Shown here piece after piece: positions 16,907 to 25,905 of a DNA stretch of 64,000 bases (positions are counted from its first letter, which is position 1; every line of letters starts with the position of its first letter). The DNA is taken from positions 89,123 through 153,122 of the forward strand of contig JANQRZ010000013.1 of NCBI GenBank assembly GCA_028284265.1, written 5' to 3'. The stretch comes from Rhodothermales bacterium (GTDB taxonomy: Bacteria > Bacteroidota > Rhodothermia > Rhodothermales > JANQRZ01). Under the pieces are notes generated by a model. It saw only the letters and a program-made list of their open reading frames with translations, was not told the origin of the DNA and did not search any database. The translations under genes were made by a program, and so were the position numbers.

Positions 16907-17119
16907 GAAGGGTGGGGTTAGGTCGGAGTGTTTAGTTTCGCCCCACTCCGGCCTGTTCACAAGCGAAGTTTCGAGCAAGCTCGGATGTAGTTCCGGCAAT
17001 GCGGGGAGAAGGTTCGGGCAATAGCCTATGGTGCCGCTGATTCAAGAATCCGCAGAGACGGAACGCCAAGGTGAGGGGCCTGTTGAAGCGCCCCCAACAG
17101 AAGGCATCCTGATTTTCTC

Positions 17120-18232
17120 ATGAGCACGAACGGACGTGTACTGGTAGCGATGAGCGGCGGCGTGGACTCCTCCGTCACGGCGGCACTGCTGCACGACGAG
17201 GGCTACGAGGTCGTCGGCATCACGATGAAGACGTGGGACTACGCCGCGAGCGGTCCGCGTAAGCCGGGGCAGAAAGAGGTCGGCTGCTGCTCGCTGGAGT
17301 CGATGAACGACGCACGTAGCGTGGCGCTGAAGATGGACTTCCCGCACTTCATCGTAGACATCCGCGAGGAGTTCGGCGACTGGGTGATCGAGCGCTTCAC
17401 GAGCGAGTACCTCGCCGGACGGACGCCCAACCCGTGCGTGCTCTGCAACACCCACATCAAGTGGGCCGCCTTGCTGCGCCGCGCCGACGACCTCGGCTGC
17501 GACTTCATCGCCACCGGCCACTATGCGCGCGTCCGCCACGACGAGGCATCAGGTCGTTACGTTGTCTCGCGGGGTCTGGACGCTAACAAAGATCAGAGCT
17601 ATGCGCTGTGGGGCTTGCCGCAGGAGCACCTCGCTCGCAGCATCTTCCCACTCGGTCAATTCACCAAGCCGCGCATCCGTGCGATGGCGAGCGAGTACGG
17701 CCTCGACCGCGTCGCCGACAAGCCGGATTCCTACGAAATCTGCTTCATCCCGGACAACGATTACCGGGGCTTCCTCAAGCGGCGCAATCCCGGTCTCGAA
17801 GCGGACGTGGCGGGCGGCGACTTCGTCCTCGCCGATGGCACGGTGATCGGGCAGCACGAGGGCTATCCGTTCTACACCATCGGGCAGCGGCGCGGGCTGC
17901 GACTGCCGCTCGGCTATCCAGCCTACGTCACCCGCATCGACGCCGAGACCAACACCGTCACGGTCGGGCCACGCGAGGCGCTCCTCGGGCAGACGCTCAC
18001 GGCCCGGCAACTCAACTTCGGCAAGCACCCCGACCTCTTCGACGAGCAGCCGGTCACGGCGCAGATCCGCTACAACGATGCCGGAGCACCCGCCCTCGCA
18101 TGGCAGACCGGCGACGATGAGGTCCGCATCGCCTTCACCGAGCCACGCGCGGCCATCACGCCGGGGCAGTCGGTCGTGCTCTACGACGGGGATGACGTAG
18201 TGGTAGGTGGTTGGATCCACGGAGTCGACTAA
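17120..18232 (+). CDS. mnmA: tRNA-specific 2-thiouridylase MnmA
   Basis: Inserts sulfur at position 2 of the wobble uridine of Lys, Glu and Gln tRNAs. The 370 residues carry the ATP-binding PP-loop VAMSGGVDSS (about 9-18), the catalytic Cys in NPCVLCN (about 104-110), the second Cys in SYEICFIPDNDYRGFL (about 204), GQH.GYPFYTIGQRRG and a C-terminal beta-barrel. The extra Cys-rich GCCSLE insert near residue 55 is seen in many MnmA proteins. The start follows a weak dyad (CTGTTG 17080 / CAACAG 17095). Confidence 0.95.
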   Translation: MSTNGRVLVAMSGGVDSSVTAALLHDEGYEVVGITMKTWDYAASGPRKPGQKEVGCCSLESMNDARSVALKMDFPHFIVDIREEFGDWVIERFTSEYLAGRTPNPCVLCNTHIKWAALLRRADDLGCDFIATGHYARVRHDEASGRYVVSRGLDANKDQSYALWGLPQEHLARSIFPLGQFTKPRIRAMASEYGLDRVADKPDSYEICFIPDNDYRGFLKRRNPGLEADVAGGDFVLADGTVIGQHEGYPFYTIGQRRGLRLPLGYPAYVTRIDAETNTVTVGPREALLGQTLTARQLNFGKHPDLFDEQPVTAQIRYNDAGAPALAWQTGDDEVRIAFTEPRAAITPGQSVVLYDGDDVVVGGWIHGVD

Positions 18233-18360
18233 AGGCGTTGCTCATGGCGTGGCAGGAATGGAGGGCAGGGAGGGTTCCTGAGTCCACTGGGGCGTATTTG
18301 CTCTACATTCCCTCCCCGCTCTCCACGCCCTATCTTGTCTCTCCACTCGATGCCTTCCCG

Positions 18361-18657
18361 ATGAAACGTGCCGTGCTCGCACTGCTTTTGCTCTCCACTG
18401 CTGGATGTGAGCTAGGCGAGATCGAGCACACGGGCACGGTCACATGGGTGGAGCAGGACCATGGGTTCTGGGGCATCGTCTCGCACGATGATAGCACGCG
18501 GTTCCGCCCGTCGAATCTCCCGGACGTGTTTGAGCGCGAAGGCCTGGTGGTCGAGTTCGAGGGCTACGTCCTCAGCGAGGAGCGCCAAGAGGGCGAGTGG
18601 GGTATCCCGGTCGAGTTGAGCGAGGTCGAAATCCAGATCGAGTCGCGTGATGACTGA
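18361..18657 (+). CDS. Small lipoprotein with an OB-fold-like domain
   Basis: ATG 18361 begins a lipoprotein signal (VLALLLLSTAGC, Cys about residue 16). The mature 83 residues read as short beta strands (TGTVTWVEQDHGFWGIVSHD, then LPDVFEREGLVVEFEGYVL, then GIPVELSEVEIQIE), a pattern close to small OB-fold envelope proteins. Function unknown. It overlaps the next gene by 8 bp. Confidence 0.75.
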   Translation: MKRAVLALLLLSTAGCELGEIEHTGTVTWVEQDHGFWGIVSHDDSTRFRPSNLPDVFEREGLVVEFEGYVLSEERQEGEWGIPVELSEVEIQIESRDD

Positions 18658-18832
18658 CGTCGGGAAGCGCGAGTGCCCGTCGTGCGCCATGACGGTAGAC
18701 GCCGAGGCCGATGTATGCCCGGTCTGCGGCTATGAGTTCCCCGAGAACCGGACGGGCTTCGGGCCGATGGCGTGGCTGTTCGTTGCGCTCATGCTGCTGC
18801 CTGTGCTGTGGGTTCTGATGCGCCTGCTCTGA
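18650..18832 (+). CDS. Small zinc-ribbon membrane protein
   Basis: The 60 residues start at ATG 18650 (or GTG 18647) inside the end of the preceding gene. Two CxxC pairs (CPSC and CPVCGYEFPEN) form a zinc ribbon at about 8-30, followed by one membrane segment (AWLFVALMLLPVLWVLMRLL, about 41-60). It is probably a cytoplasmic zinc domain tethered to the inner membrane. Overlap suggests translational coupling to the lipoprotein. Confidence 0.75.
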   Translation: MTDVGKRECPSCAMTVDAEADVCPVCGYEFPENRTGFGPMAWLFVALMLLPVLWVLMRLL

Positions 18833-18910
18833 GGACGTTGTCTTTGCCTCTGACAGAGAGGTGACAGGTGGGAGGTGTAGCCTCGGGGCAGATTGGATTA
18901 CACCTTCACC

Positions 18911-19582
18911 ATGCCCTTGCCGTTCTCCGAGCGTGCCTGCACCTCGCTCCAGCACAGTCGCGATGAAGCCGTCCGCCTCGGTCACGATGCCGTCGGGACA
19001 GAGCATCTGCTGCTCGGCCTGCTGCGTGAGGGCGGGGTTTCCGTCCGGGTTCTGCGTGGCTGCGGTGTCAATACACAGCGGCTCCGGCGGGAGATCGAAG
19101 CCGCTGTGTCATCGGAAGCACAGGCCGACCCCGGCCTTCTCGACCTCGTACTCACTGCCGAAGCCGAGGAAGCACTCGCTGCCGCTGAACGTGAGGTCGA
19201 TGAGTTGGGACTAGACACGGTCGGGGCAGAGTGGGTGCTGCTCGGTGTGCTTGAGGATGAGCAGGGGATTGCTACCCGCGTGCTCGGCGAGCAGTTCGAT
19301 CTGGACGTAGCCACTGTGCGCGCCGAGGTGTACCGTCTGCATGGCATCGAGCTGCCGACAGAACCTACCGTGCGTGAGCCGGAGCCACCTTACCTCCTCG
19401 GTCGGGCTGCCTCTGCCGAGCACCGGCTCTCGATTGTCTTCGACGAAACGGCAACCGAAGCAGAGGTGGCCGAAGTGCTCGCGTTACTCTCCGAACTCTA
19501 CCGCGCCCTCGGCGGTGACGGCCTCGTAATCCTCGACAGCGGCATCCCGGCGTGGGATGCGAAGGACACCGCCGATGAGTGA
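18911..19582 (+). CDS. Clp N-terminal (double Clp_N) domain protein without ATPase
   Basis: The 223 residues start from ATG 18911; a TTG at 18893 is also in frame. Residues about 1-140 contain two Clp_N repeats, SRDEAVRLGHDAVGTEHLLLGLL and later AEREVDELGLDTVGAEWVLLGVL, as in ClpC. No AAA+ ATPase follows. Instead a linker leads to a compact alpha/beta module (about 170-215: HRLSIVFDE, EVAEVLALLSELYRALGGDGLVIL) that I have seen as a separate unit but cannot name. Clp_N domains bind adaptors or substrates. The last 8 bp overlap the next gene (ATGAGTGA), so the two are probably coupled. Confidence 0.8.
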   Translation: MPLPFSERACTSLQHSRDEAVRLGHDAVGTEHLLLGLLREGGVSVRVLRGCGVNTQRLRREIEAAVSSEAQADPGLLDLVLTAEAEEALAAAEREVDELGLDTVGAEWVLLGVLEDEQGIATRVLGEQFDLDVATVRAEVYRLHGIELPTEPTVREPEPPYLLGRAASAEHRLSIVFDETATEAEVAEVLALLSELYRALGGDGLVILDSGIPAWDAKDTADE

Positions 19583-20015
19583 GGCACTCGACCCTTCGAA
19601 GCGCGAGCCGCTGCAGATCGACCTCGCGGGCCGTAACCCCGCGCTCTTCGACGCGCTGTTCGCGCAGCTAGAGCAGGCGCTCGTCGATGTCGTGGAGCGG
19701 CTGACGCACGCGCAGGTGGATCCCTCCTCGCGCGAGATCATGGGTGAACTTCTCGGTGCCGCGCAAACCTACGTTGAGGCCAAGCTGAAGGCCCCGTCCA
19801 TCGAGAACCAGCAGAAGCTCGCCGAGATCACCCGACTCTATGCCGAAGCCGAAGAGCGCCTCGCCCATGCTCGCGAGCAGCGCGCCTCCGCTGAGCGGCA
19901 GGAGCTGGAGAACCTCGAACGCAAGCTCGAACTCGCCCTCTCGATGATGCAGAAGCTCCGCACCCTCAAGCTCAGCCAAGGGCCGGACGGCACGACGCTG
20001 GACTTCACGGAGTGA
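19575..20015 (+). CDS. Coiled-coil protein paired with the Clp_N gene
   Basis: The 146 residues start at ATG 19575 within the end of the Clp_N gene. The first half is helical (NPALFDALFAQLEQALVDVV, IMGELLGAAQTYVEAKL), and the second half is a continuous charged coiled coil (AEITRLYAEAEERLAHAREQ to LSMMQKLRTLK). No signal peptide or membrane segment is seen, so it is likely cytoplasmic. Partner of the Clp_N protein by overlap; function unknown. Confidence 0.7.
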   Translation: MSEALDPSKREPLQIDLAGRNPALFDALFAQLEQALVDVVERLTHAQVDPSSREIMGELLGAAQTYVEAKLKAPSIENQQKLAEITRLYAEAEERLAHAREQRASAERQELENLERKLELALSMMQKLRTLKLSQGPDGTTLDFTE

Positions 20016-20017
20016 AG

Positions 20018-21457
20018 CTACAGGATGGGGGCCAGTAAGCGGCCCGCACGGGCGGCGACGCGGAAAGCGTAGGACTTGTCGTCGAGGTCCTGCTGCGTGA
20101 TCTGTGTGGACCGGGCGAAGTCGGCTTCTAACATCATTTCGAGATCGCCCGCGAATCCGGCGTCGGCGAAGAGGACGGTGATCTCGAAGTTGAGCCGGAA
20201 GGAGCGGTTGTCGAAGTTGGCGGTCGAGACGGCAGCATAGTCGTCATCGACGAGCAGGATTTTCTGGTGCATGAAGCCCTCATCGTAGAGATAGGTCTTC
20301 ACGCCCGCTCGCTCGATCTCGGGGAGGTAGGTGTAGGGGACGTACTTGAAGAACACGCTGTCCGATTGGCGCGGCATCAGAATCCGTACGTCCACCCCGC
20401 GCAGCGCTGCGAGTTGAAGCGCGCCGAGCACCCGCCCGTCGGGCACGAAGTACGGCGTGGCGATCCATACCCGCTCCTCCGCCGACTCGATGGCGTGGGT
20501 GTAGAGTAGGCCGCAGGTCTCCAGTTCATCCGCCGGGCCGGAGGCGAGCATCAGCGCGTTGCGGTTCTCAGCCGATGGGGTCGGTGTCCACTCGACTTCT
20601 AGCAGTTCCTCGGTGCCGTAGAACCAGTCGCGTAGGAATGAGAGTTGGGCACCTTGCACGAGCGGCCCCTCCACCGCGACGTGCGTGTCTCGCCACGGGC
20701 TGATGTTCTCATCTCGACCGAGGTACTCGTCCCCAACGTTGTGCCCGCCGACGGCTGCCCATCGCCCGTCCACGACGACGATCTTGCGGTGGTTACGGAA
20801 GTTGAGCCGGAACCGGCCGAGCCAGCTTCGGCTACCGCCAAAGTCGGAGACATGGACTCCGGCCTCGCGCAGCGCTTTCTTGTAGGATCGGGGCAGCTTC
20901 GCCGAGCCGATTTCGTCGTAGAGCAGGTAGACCCGCACGCCCCGCGCTGCTGCCGCGATCAGCTTCTCTTTGAACGCGGTCCCGACTTGGTCGTCGTGGA
21001 TGATATAGAACTGGGCGAGGATGTAGTCCTCAGCGCGGTCCATCGCGGCGAAGATCGCCTCGAATGTGGCGTCGCCATTGATGAGCAGGCGACCCCCGTT
21101 CTTGCGGGTGAGGGGCAGCGTCGCCATCTCGTCGAAGGCTCGCAATTCGCCGCGCTCGCCATCGGGATCGACGACGTACTCAGCGCGGATACGCTCCCGG
21201 TCTTCTGCGACCCGCTCGGCAATGGCGGTGTCGAAATCCCGCAGGGCCTCTACGTATTCGTCAAACTTGGTTCGTCCGAAAATCCAGTAGAACGGAAGCG
21301 TGACGATGGGGAGGAGGACGAGGGCGAGCACCCAAGCCGTCGCACCCTGTGGCGTGCGCGTCTTCATCACTGCGTCGAGCGCGCTCAACACGCCGAGTGT
21401 CTCAGCTGTGATGAGCAGCGCAGGCAGCAGCCAAGACGGGAGGTCGATGAAGGGCAT
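20018..21457 (-). CDS. cls: Cardiolipin synthase (phospholipase D family)
   Basis: It joins two phosphatidylglycerols to cardiolipin and glycerol in the inner membrane. The 479 residues have two N-terminal membrane segments (about 9-30 and 38-60, including RTPQGATAWVLALVLLPIVTLPFYW in outline). Two HKD catalytic motifs follow: HRKIVVVDG (about 219-227) with a downstream GGHN, and HQKILLVDD (about 396-404) with STANFDNRS. Length and order match ClsA. It is convergent with the coiled-coil gene, with 2 bp between stops. Confidence 0.93.
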   Translation of the reverse strand: MPFIDLPSWLLPALLITAETLGVLSALDAVMKTRTPQGATAWVLALVLLPIVTLPFYWIFGRTKFDEYVEALRDFDTAIAERVAEDRERIRAEYVVDPDGERGELRAFDEMATLPLTRKNGGRLLINGDATFEAIFAAMDRAEDYILAQFYIIHDDQVGTAFKEKLIAAAARGVRVYLLYDEIGSAKLPRSYKKALREAGVHVSDFGGSRSWLGRFRLNFRNHRKIVVVDGRWAAVGGHNVGDEYLGRDENISPWRDTHVAVEGPLVQGAQLSFLRDWFYGTEELLEVEWTPTPSAENRNALMLASGPADELETCGLLYTHAIESAEERVWIATPYFVPDGRVLGALQLAALRGVDVRILMPRQSDSVFFKYVPYTYLPEIERAGVKTYLYDEGFMHQKILLVDDDYAAVSTANFDNRSFRLNFEITVLFADAGFAGDLEMMLEADFARSTQITQQDLDDKSYAFRVAARAGRLLAPIL

Positions 21458-21495
21458 GAGGCGACGAGAAGAAGAGAGGAGGATACGCCGCTCCG

Positions 21496-22512
21496 CTATT
21501 CTGAGCCTCGCGCTGCCCCAACACGCTGTACGTCACACATCGCGTGGAGCCGTGAGACCGTCCGGGCAAACTTCTCAGCGACGCCGCGCTCGATGCCTGA
21601 GGCGTTGGCACCGACGCTGAGCCAGCGCTCCGGTGGAACCTCGGCGGTGAAGTGGAAGACCGGCGGCGAAGGGTGCGTGTAGAGGTCGTCCACGACGCGG
21701 AGGAGGCGGAGCGCGTCGTCGGTCGAGTCGGTGCGGAGGTCGGCGAGGTAGAGCGCGTCGTGGGCCGCGAGGTCGGCGGTCAGGGCTTGACGCTCGGTCT
21801 CGATGGTGCGCTGCAGAAGGTCGGTGCGGTGGAGCCACAGCTTCGTGTCGCCGTCGCGCTCGAAGGCCAACCGCATCGCGGCCTCGGCGGCATCAAGCGG
21901 GCCGACCCACGCTTTGCCCGGCTTTGCCAATCCGCGCCTGAAGTCCTCGCCGGGGACGAACACGACGTGGTAGGTCCGCCGGAACTCCTCCGAGATGAAC
22001 CGCTCCAGCCGGTCGCGCCCGAACTCGGCGGACATGAACTTTTCCGGCTCGGCGTTGCTCGTCGCGGCCACCGTCACGCCCAGACGGCCCAGCGTTTTAA
22101 GGACGTTGATGAGCCGGATCTCGTTCGCCGGGTCGTCAAGTTCGATCTCGTCGATCAGCAGCACGCGGTACGAGGCAGCGAGGCGCTTCGCGTAAGTCTC
22201 CGGCGTCTCGGTCGCCCGGAACAGCGCCGACGAGTGGAGGAACGCGCACGGCACATCGGGATGCAGCGTCCGGTAGATCGAAACCAGCAAGTGCGTCTTG
22301 CCTGTGCCGACCGGTCCGACGAGGTAGAGGCCGCTCCGCAGCGAAGCGTCGCGTTTCAGCCAGCGGAGAAAGGCGGGACCATCGTACCGAGCACGCACGC
22401 GCTCGGCAAACGCCTGAGCACCAGTGAGGGCGGTCGCCTGCGCCGGGTTCTGCGGGCGGTACGATGCGAACGTCGCCTCGTCGAAGCGCGGCGGTGGGGC
22501 GAGTGGGTTCAT
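21496..22512 (-). CDS. zapE: Cell-division-associated ATPase ZapE (AFG1/LACE1 family)
   Basis: P-loop ATPase linked to Z-ring constriction in E. coli. The 338 residues start from ATG 22512, which overlaps the stop of the EamA gene (ATGA). Walker A GPVGTGKTH (66-74), Walker B VLLIDEIEL (about 117-125), sensor region AATSNAEPEKF, and the family-typical RFISEEF...YHVV.V.G.D.R (about 180-205). Zap-type proteins act in the cytoplasm near the septum. Confidence 0.9.
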   Translation of the reverse strand: MNPLAPPPRFDEATFASYRPQNPAQATALTGAQAFAERVRARYDGPAFLRWLKRDASLRSGLYLVGPVGTGKTHLLVSIYRTLHPDVPCAFLHSSALFRATETPETYAKRLAASYRVLLIDEIELDDPANEIRLINVLKTLGRLGVTVAATSNAEPEKFMSAEFGRDRLERFISEEFRRTYHVVFVPGEDFRRGLAKPGKAWVGPLDAAEAAMRLAFERDGDTKLWLHRTDLLQRTIETERQALTADLAAHDALYLADLRTDSTDDALRLLRVVDDLYTHPSPPVFHFTAEVPPERWLSVGANASGIERGVAEKFARTVSRLHAMCDVQRVGAARGSE

Positions 22513-23408
22513 GGTGCGATTCGGACACGCGGGGGGCGCGTCGCAAGGAAGGCGGCCATGAGGAGCACGACTCCGCCGAGCACGGCAAGCGGCCCGAGCA
22601 CTTCGCCGAGAAACACAACGCCGAGGATGGCTCCGACGAATGGTTCTAGGTTGACGAGTACGCCTGCCCGTGCGGCTTCGGCATGGAGGAGGCCCCAGTT
22701 CCAGAGGAAGAACGTCACCGCTGTGCAGCCCAGCCCGAGGCCGAGCACTGCTGCCCAGACGCCCACCGAGAGGTCGAACGTGGGCGGTCCGTCGAGCGCC
22801 CACATGAACGGTGCGAGGATGAGCGTGCCGAGTGCGAACTGGGAGGCGGTCGCTGCCATCACCCCGACGCGCCGTGCCAGCCGCCGCACGACGAGCGTCC
22901 ACGCTGTAGCGATGCCAATGGAAACAAACACCATCGCGTCGCCGAGAAGCGTGCGTCCGGGCCCGATCTTCCCCACGAGGAGAACGACGCCGAGGGCCGC
23001 AAGGCCGACCGCGACCCACGTCATCCGTCCCGGTCGCTCACCGTCGAACAGCGTCGCCGCCACGGCCATCATCGGCGGGGCGGTCGCCACGAGGAGGGCG
23101 GCGCTCGACGCGGTCGTGCGGTCGAGGCCCTCGAACTGAAGGAGGAACATCCCCGGCCCCGAGAGGAGGGCGCAGACCACGAGCAGCACGGTATCGCGCC
23201 GTGCCCATGTCACGTCTTGCCACCGGACGAACGGCAGGAGGGCGGCGGCGGCCAGCGCAAAGCGCCAGAAGACGAGCGTCGCCGCGCCTATCTCGTCGAG
23301 CGCGATTTTGCCGAGGATGAAGGAGCCACCCCACAGGATGCTCGCCCCGGCGAGTGCCGCATAGGCCAGCCGGTGCGGCTCGGCGGTGTGCCGCTCCTCA
23401 GCGCCCAT
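22509..23408 (-). CDS. EamA/DMT-superfamily transporter
   Basis: The 299-residue protein has about ten membrane segments in two EamA repeats, including ILWGGSFILGKIALDEIG at the start of the first, ATTASSAALLVATAPPMMAV in the first half, and VLVNLEPFVGAILGVVFLGEVLG in the second. It is an exporter of metabolites or amino acids; the substrate cannot be inferred. Its start overlaps the 3' end of the PIG-L gene by 11 bp and its stop overlaps zapE, so the three genes are probably co-translated. Confidence 0.9.
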   Translation of the reverse strand: MGAEERHTAEPHRLAYAALAGASILWGGSFILGKIALDEIGAATLVFWRFALAAAALLPFVRWQDVTWARRDTVLLVVCALLSGPGMFLLQFEGLDRTTASSAALLVATAPPMMAVAATLFDGERPGRMTWVAVGLAALGVVLLVGKIGPGRTLLGDAMVFVSIGIATAWTLVVRRLARRVGVMAATASQFALGTLILAPFMWALDGPPTFDLSVGVWAAVLGLGLGCTAVTFFLWNWGLLHAEAARAGVLVNLEPFVGAILGVVFLGEVLGPLAVLGGVVLLMAAFLATRPPRVRIAP

Positions 23409-25692
23409 CGACGAGCGGGAGGCTGACGAGGTTGGCGAAGAGGCGATACGCGCCGGGGTTGTAGATGTCGAACTGCCGGTACCACCCGAGCGCGGTGTAG
23501 AGGTACGTCCCCTCGCCGACTTCGGCCAAGAGCGTCGAACTCGTCAGCGGCTCTTCGCCCGGATCGTGCATCGAGAAGAGTTCGGTGTAGCGATGGTCGT
23601 AGCCGGCTGGGAAGTAAAGGCCGCGTTCCTGAATCCATCCGTCCCAGGCATCGGGTGTGATAACATTCGGCTTGCTAAAGAGGACATGCTCCGGTTCGAG
23701 GAGCGTCACGGGTGCGTCCTCGTAGGTTACGCGGTCGCGCCCGAGCAGCAGGGGATAGGGCGCGAAGCCCGCCGGGTTCTTCTTCGTCTCGTCGAAGGGG
23801 TCGTCGTACTGCTCGTTCCACTCGAACGTTTTCTGATAGGTCACGATGAGGTGGCCGCCGCCGCGCACCCAGTCGAGCAGCCGGTCGTTGTAGCGCCGCA
23901 GGTCTGAGCGGACGAGGTAGGCACGGATGTCCACGACGATGGTGTGGAGGCCTGCGAAGCTGGACGACGCGAGCGCCGCCGAGTCGAGCGGGACAACGGT
24001 AGCTCCCATCGTGCGGAGGGCGTACTCGGTCGTCTCGTCGTAGCTCTTGACGAAGCCGACGCGCAGCCCATCAGGCACGTCCACCTCGGGCAGCGCGCGG
24101 GCGGTGCGTATCGCTGTGGTGGGCGTGTAGGGCGTCGGTGTCGGGACCGGGCGTACTTCCAGACGGAGTTCGTAGTCGATGCGGGGGATTTCGTCGGGCA
24201 GCGTGAAGGCGAAGGTCTCATCCGTCCAGCCGGCTCGCTTCCCGACGGTCTGTTCGCCTACAAAGAGCGGGCGCACGCGGATGTTTTCTCCACCCGGCGG
24301 TGCGAGAACGAGTTGAGCCGTTGCTCCCGTCGCGTCTGGGTCGTCGATGCGGATGCGGTAGTCCAGCGTGTTCTCTCCCGGTTGCAACCGGACGATCCCG
24401 TCGGGTAGTTCGACTGTGATCGGTGCGGCGATGTCGAGCGCAAGGTGCTCGGCAGTGTAGATCGCCTCGGGCTGACCGGGCAGGCGGATGGCGTACTGGA
24501 TCGGCGGCGTGCTGAGAAACCGGTCGTACTGACGCTCGGCCTTCGGGAGCGTCGGCTTGGCGTCGGGCGGGATGCGGAGGAAGGCGATCGGTTCGGTGTT
24601 CGAGGACGCCTCCGGTGGGACCGTCACCACGGTATCGACGGCCCCGGTGAAGACGATCTCGACGGGTGTGGGCTGGCCGTTCGGTGAGAAGGTGGTGCCG
24701 AAGCGCCAGTAGAGGGGCACGGTCTGGCCCGGCAATGCGCGCACATTTTCCGTCCGCAGGCCCTCGTTGTCGAGGAGCGAGGCGGTGAGGCGGCCCGTAT
24801 CGAGAAGGGTCGCTAGCGGCAGGTCGTCGGCGTACTGGTTCGGGGCGAGGCCGACGGCGAGGTCGGTGGCACCCTCGGGAAGCGGCGGGACGCCCGGCGC
24901 CGTGCGGAGCAGTTGGAACTGCGTCGTCTCCCGCCGGAAGCGCGGCGCGAACTTGTCGAAGCCCTGCGAGCGGTGCTCGGCGGCGGCACGCACCGCAAGG
25001 TCCGATGCCGATTCGTCGCGCCCCGGAATCATGTCACCGACCGGCACGGCCACATCGGCCTCGGCATCGCCGCCGCTGAAGCGCCAGGTGCGAAGGAAGA
25101 GCCGCTTCGGCTGCCATAGGTCCACGCCCGGCTCGGCGAGTTGCTCGGGGTGGTAGCTTGCGTCGGCAGCGAGGGCGAAGGCGTCGTAGGCTGAGATGCC
25201 GACTACTTGGTGTTGCCCGTGTTGCGTCCTTGGCCCGACCGTCAGCGTGTCGTGGTTGGTAAAGATTACGTCCGGTTTCAGCTCGCGGATCACTCGGACG
25301 AGCCGCGCCGTCACCGCGTCGCGCCCGCCCCACTCGTCAAACGCCTCGGTGGCGAATTTCGAGTAACCGAAGTCGTAGAAGTTGAGAAAGCGAACCTGCG
25401 ACCCGAGGATGCGCCCGGCCCGCTCGGTCTCCTCGGTGCGGATCGCGCCGAGCTTCTCGTAGAGGTCCGGCCCGATCTCGTTCTGCCCGCCCTCGCCCCG
25501 CGTATAGATCACCGAGTAGGCGACCGCATCGTGCGCCCAGCGGTAGTGGGCGAGCGTCAGGCCGTCCTCGTCGTCCGGGTGCGCCGCGAGGTTCATCACC
25601 ACGAGCGGCGTCGGCTTGTCGATGCTCTGCGCGCAGGCGGACGCAACGAAGAGGAGGAGAAGGGCAAGCGGAAGGAAGAGGCGGGTGGGCAT
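23398..25692 (-). CDS. Large secreted PIG-L-family deacetylase
   Basis: The 764-residue protein has an N-terminal signal peptide (about 1-21). A PIG-L/LmbE domain (about 28-260) starts with the zinc motif AHPDDE (37-42), then YTRGEGGQNEIG, E..RAG.ILG and HDTLTVGPRTQHGQHQVVG for the second metal site. A middle beta region follows (about 300-530). The C-terminal part (about 535-740) reads as a ThuA/glutamine-amidotransferase-like alpha/beta fold (VGFVKSYDETTEYALRTMGA, YNDRLLDWVRGGGHLIVTYQ). Family members remove acetyl groups from N-acetyl sugars. It is distinct from bshB1 at 48845. Confidence 0.88.
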   Translation of the reverse strand: MPTRLFLPLALLLLFVASACAQSIDKPTPLVVMNLAAHPDDEDGLTLAHYRWAHDAVAYSVIYTRGEGGQNEIGPDLYEKLGAIRTEETERAGRILGSQVRFLNFYDFGYSKFATEAFDEWGGRDAVTARLVRVIRELKPDVIFTNHDTLTVGPRTQHGQHQVVGISAYDAFALAADASYHPEQLAEPGVDLWQPKRLFLRTWRFSGGDAEADVAVPVGDMIPGRDESASDLAVRAAAEHRSQGFDKFAPRFRRETTQFQLLRTAPGVPPLPEGATDLAVGLAPNQYADDLPLATLLDTGRLTASLLDNEGLRTENVRALPGQTVPLYWRFGTTFSPNGQPTPVEIVFTGAVDTVVTVPPEASSNTEPIAFLRIPPDAKPTLPKAERQYDRFLSTPPIQYAIRLPGQPEAIYTAEHLALDIAAPITVELPDGIVRLQPGENTLDYRIRIDDPDATGATAQLVLAPPGGENIRVRPLFVGEQTVGKRAGWTDETFAFTLPDEIPRIDYELRLEVRPVPTPTPYTPTTAIRTARALPEVDVPDGLRVGFVKSYDETTEYALRTMGATVVPLDSAALASSSFAGLHTIVVDIRAYLVRSDLRRYNDRLLDWVRGGGHLIVTYQKTFEWNEQYDDPFDETKKNPAGFAPYPLLLGRDRVTYEDAPVTLLEPEHVLFSKPNVITPDAWDGWIQERGLYFPAGYDHRYTELFSMHDPGEEPLTSSTLLAEVGEGTYLYTALGWYRQFDIYNPGAYRLFANLVSLPLVDGR

Positions 25693-25748
25693 GGGCGTGC
25701 GATTGGCGTCGCGCTTTCCACAGCACCCGCGCCGCCGAGTTCCTTCAT

Positions 25749-25905
25749 CTCATCGCACGAGGGTGACGCGCTGAGTGAAGACATGGTCCGCCGCCACCAG
25801 CCGGACCAGGTACATGCCACTCGCCAGTCCCGCGCCGTCGAGTGAGGCCGTATGTCGGCCTGCCTCCATCTCGTCGTCGGCGAGGACTGCTACCGTCCGG
25901 CCCAG
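25749..25905. repeat. Direct repeat, copy 1 (sorting-domain DNA of the beta-helix gene)
   Basis: 157 bp aligned without gaps to 30924-31080, with about 15 differences by my count. It encodes the last 52 residues of the T9SS sorting domain. Confidence 0.9.
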
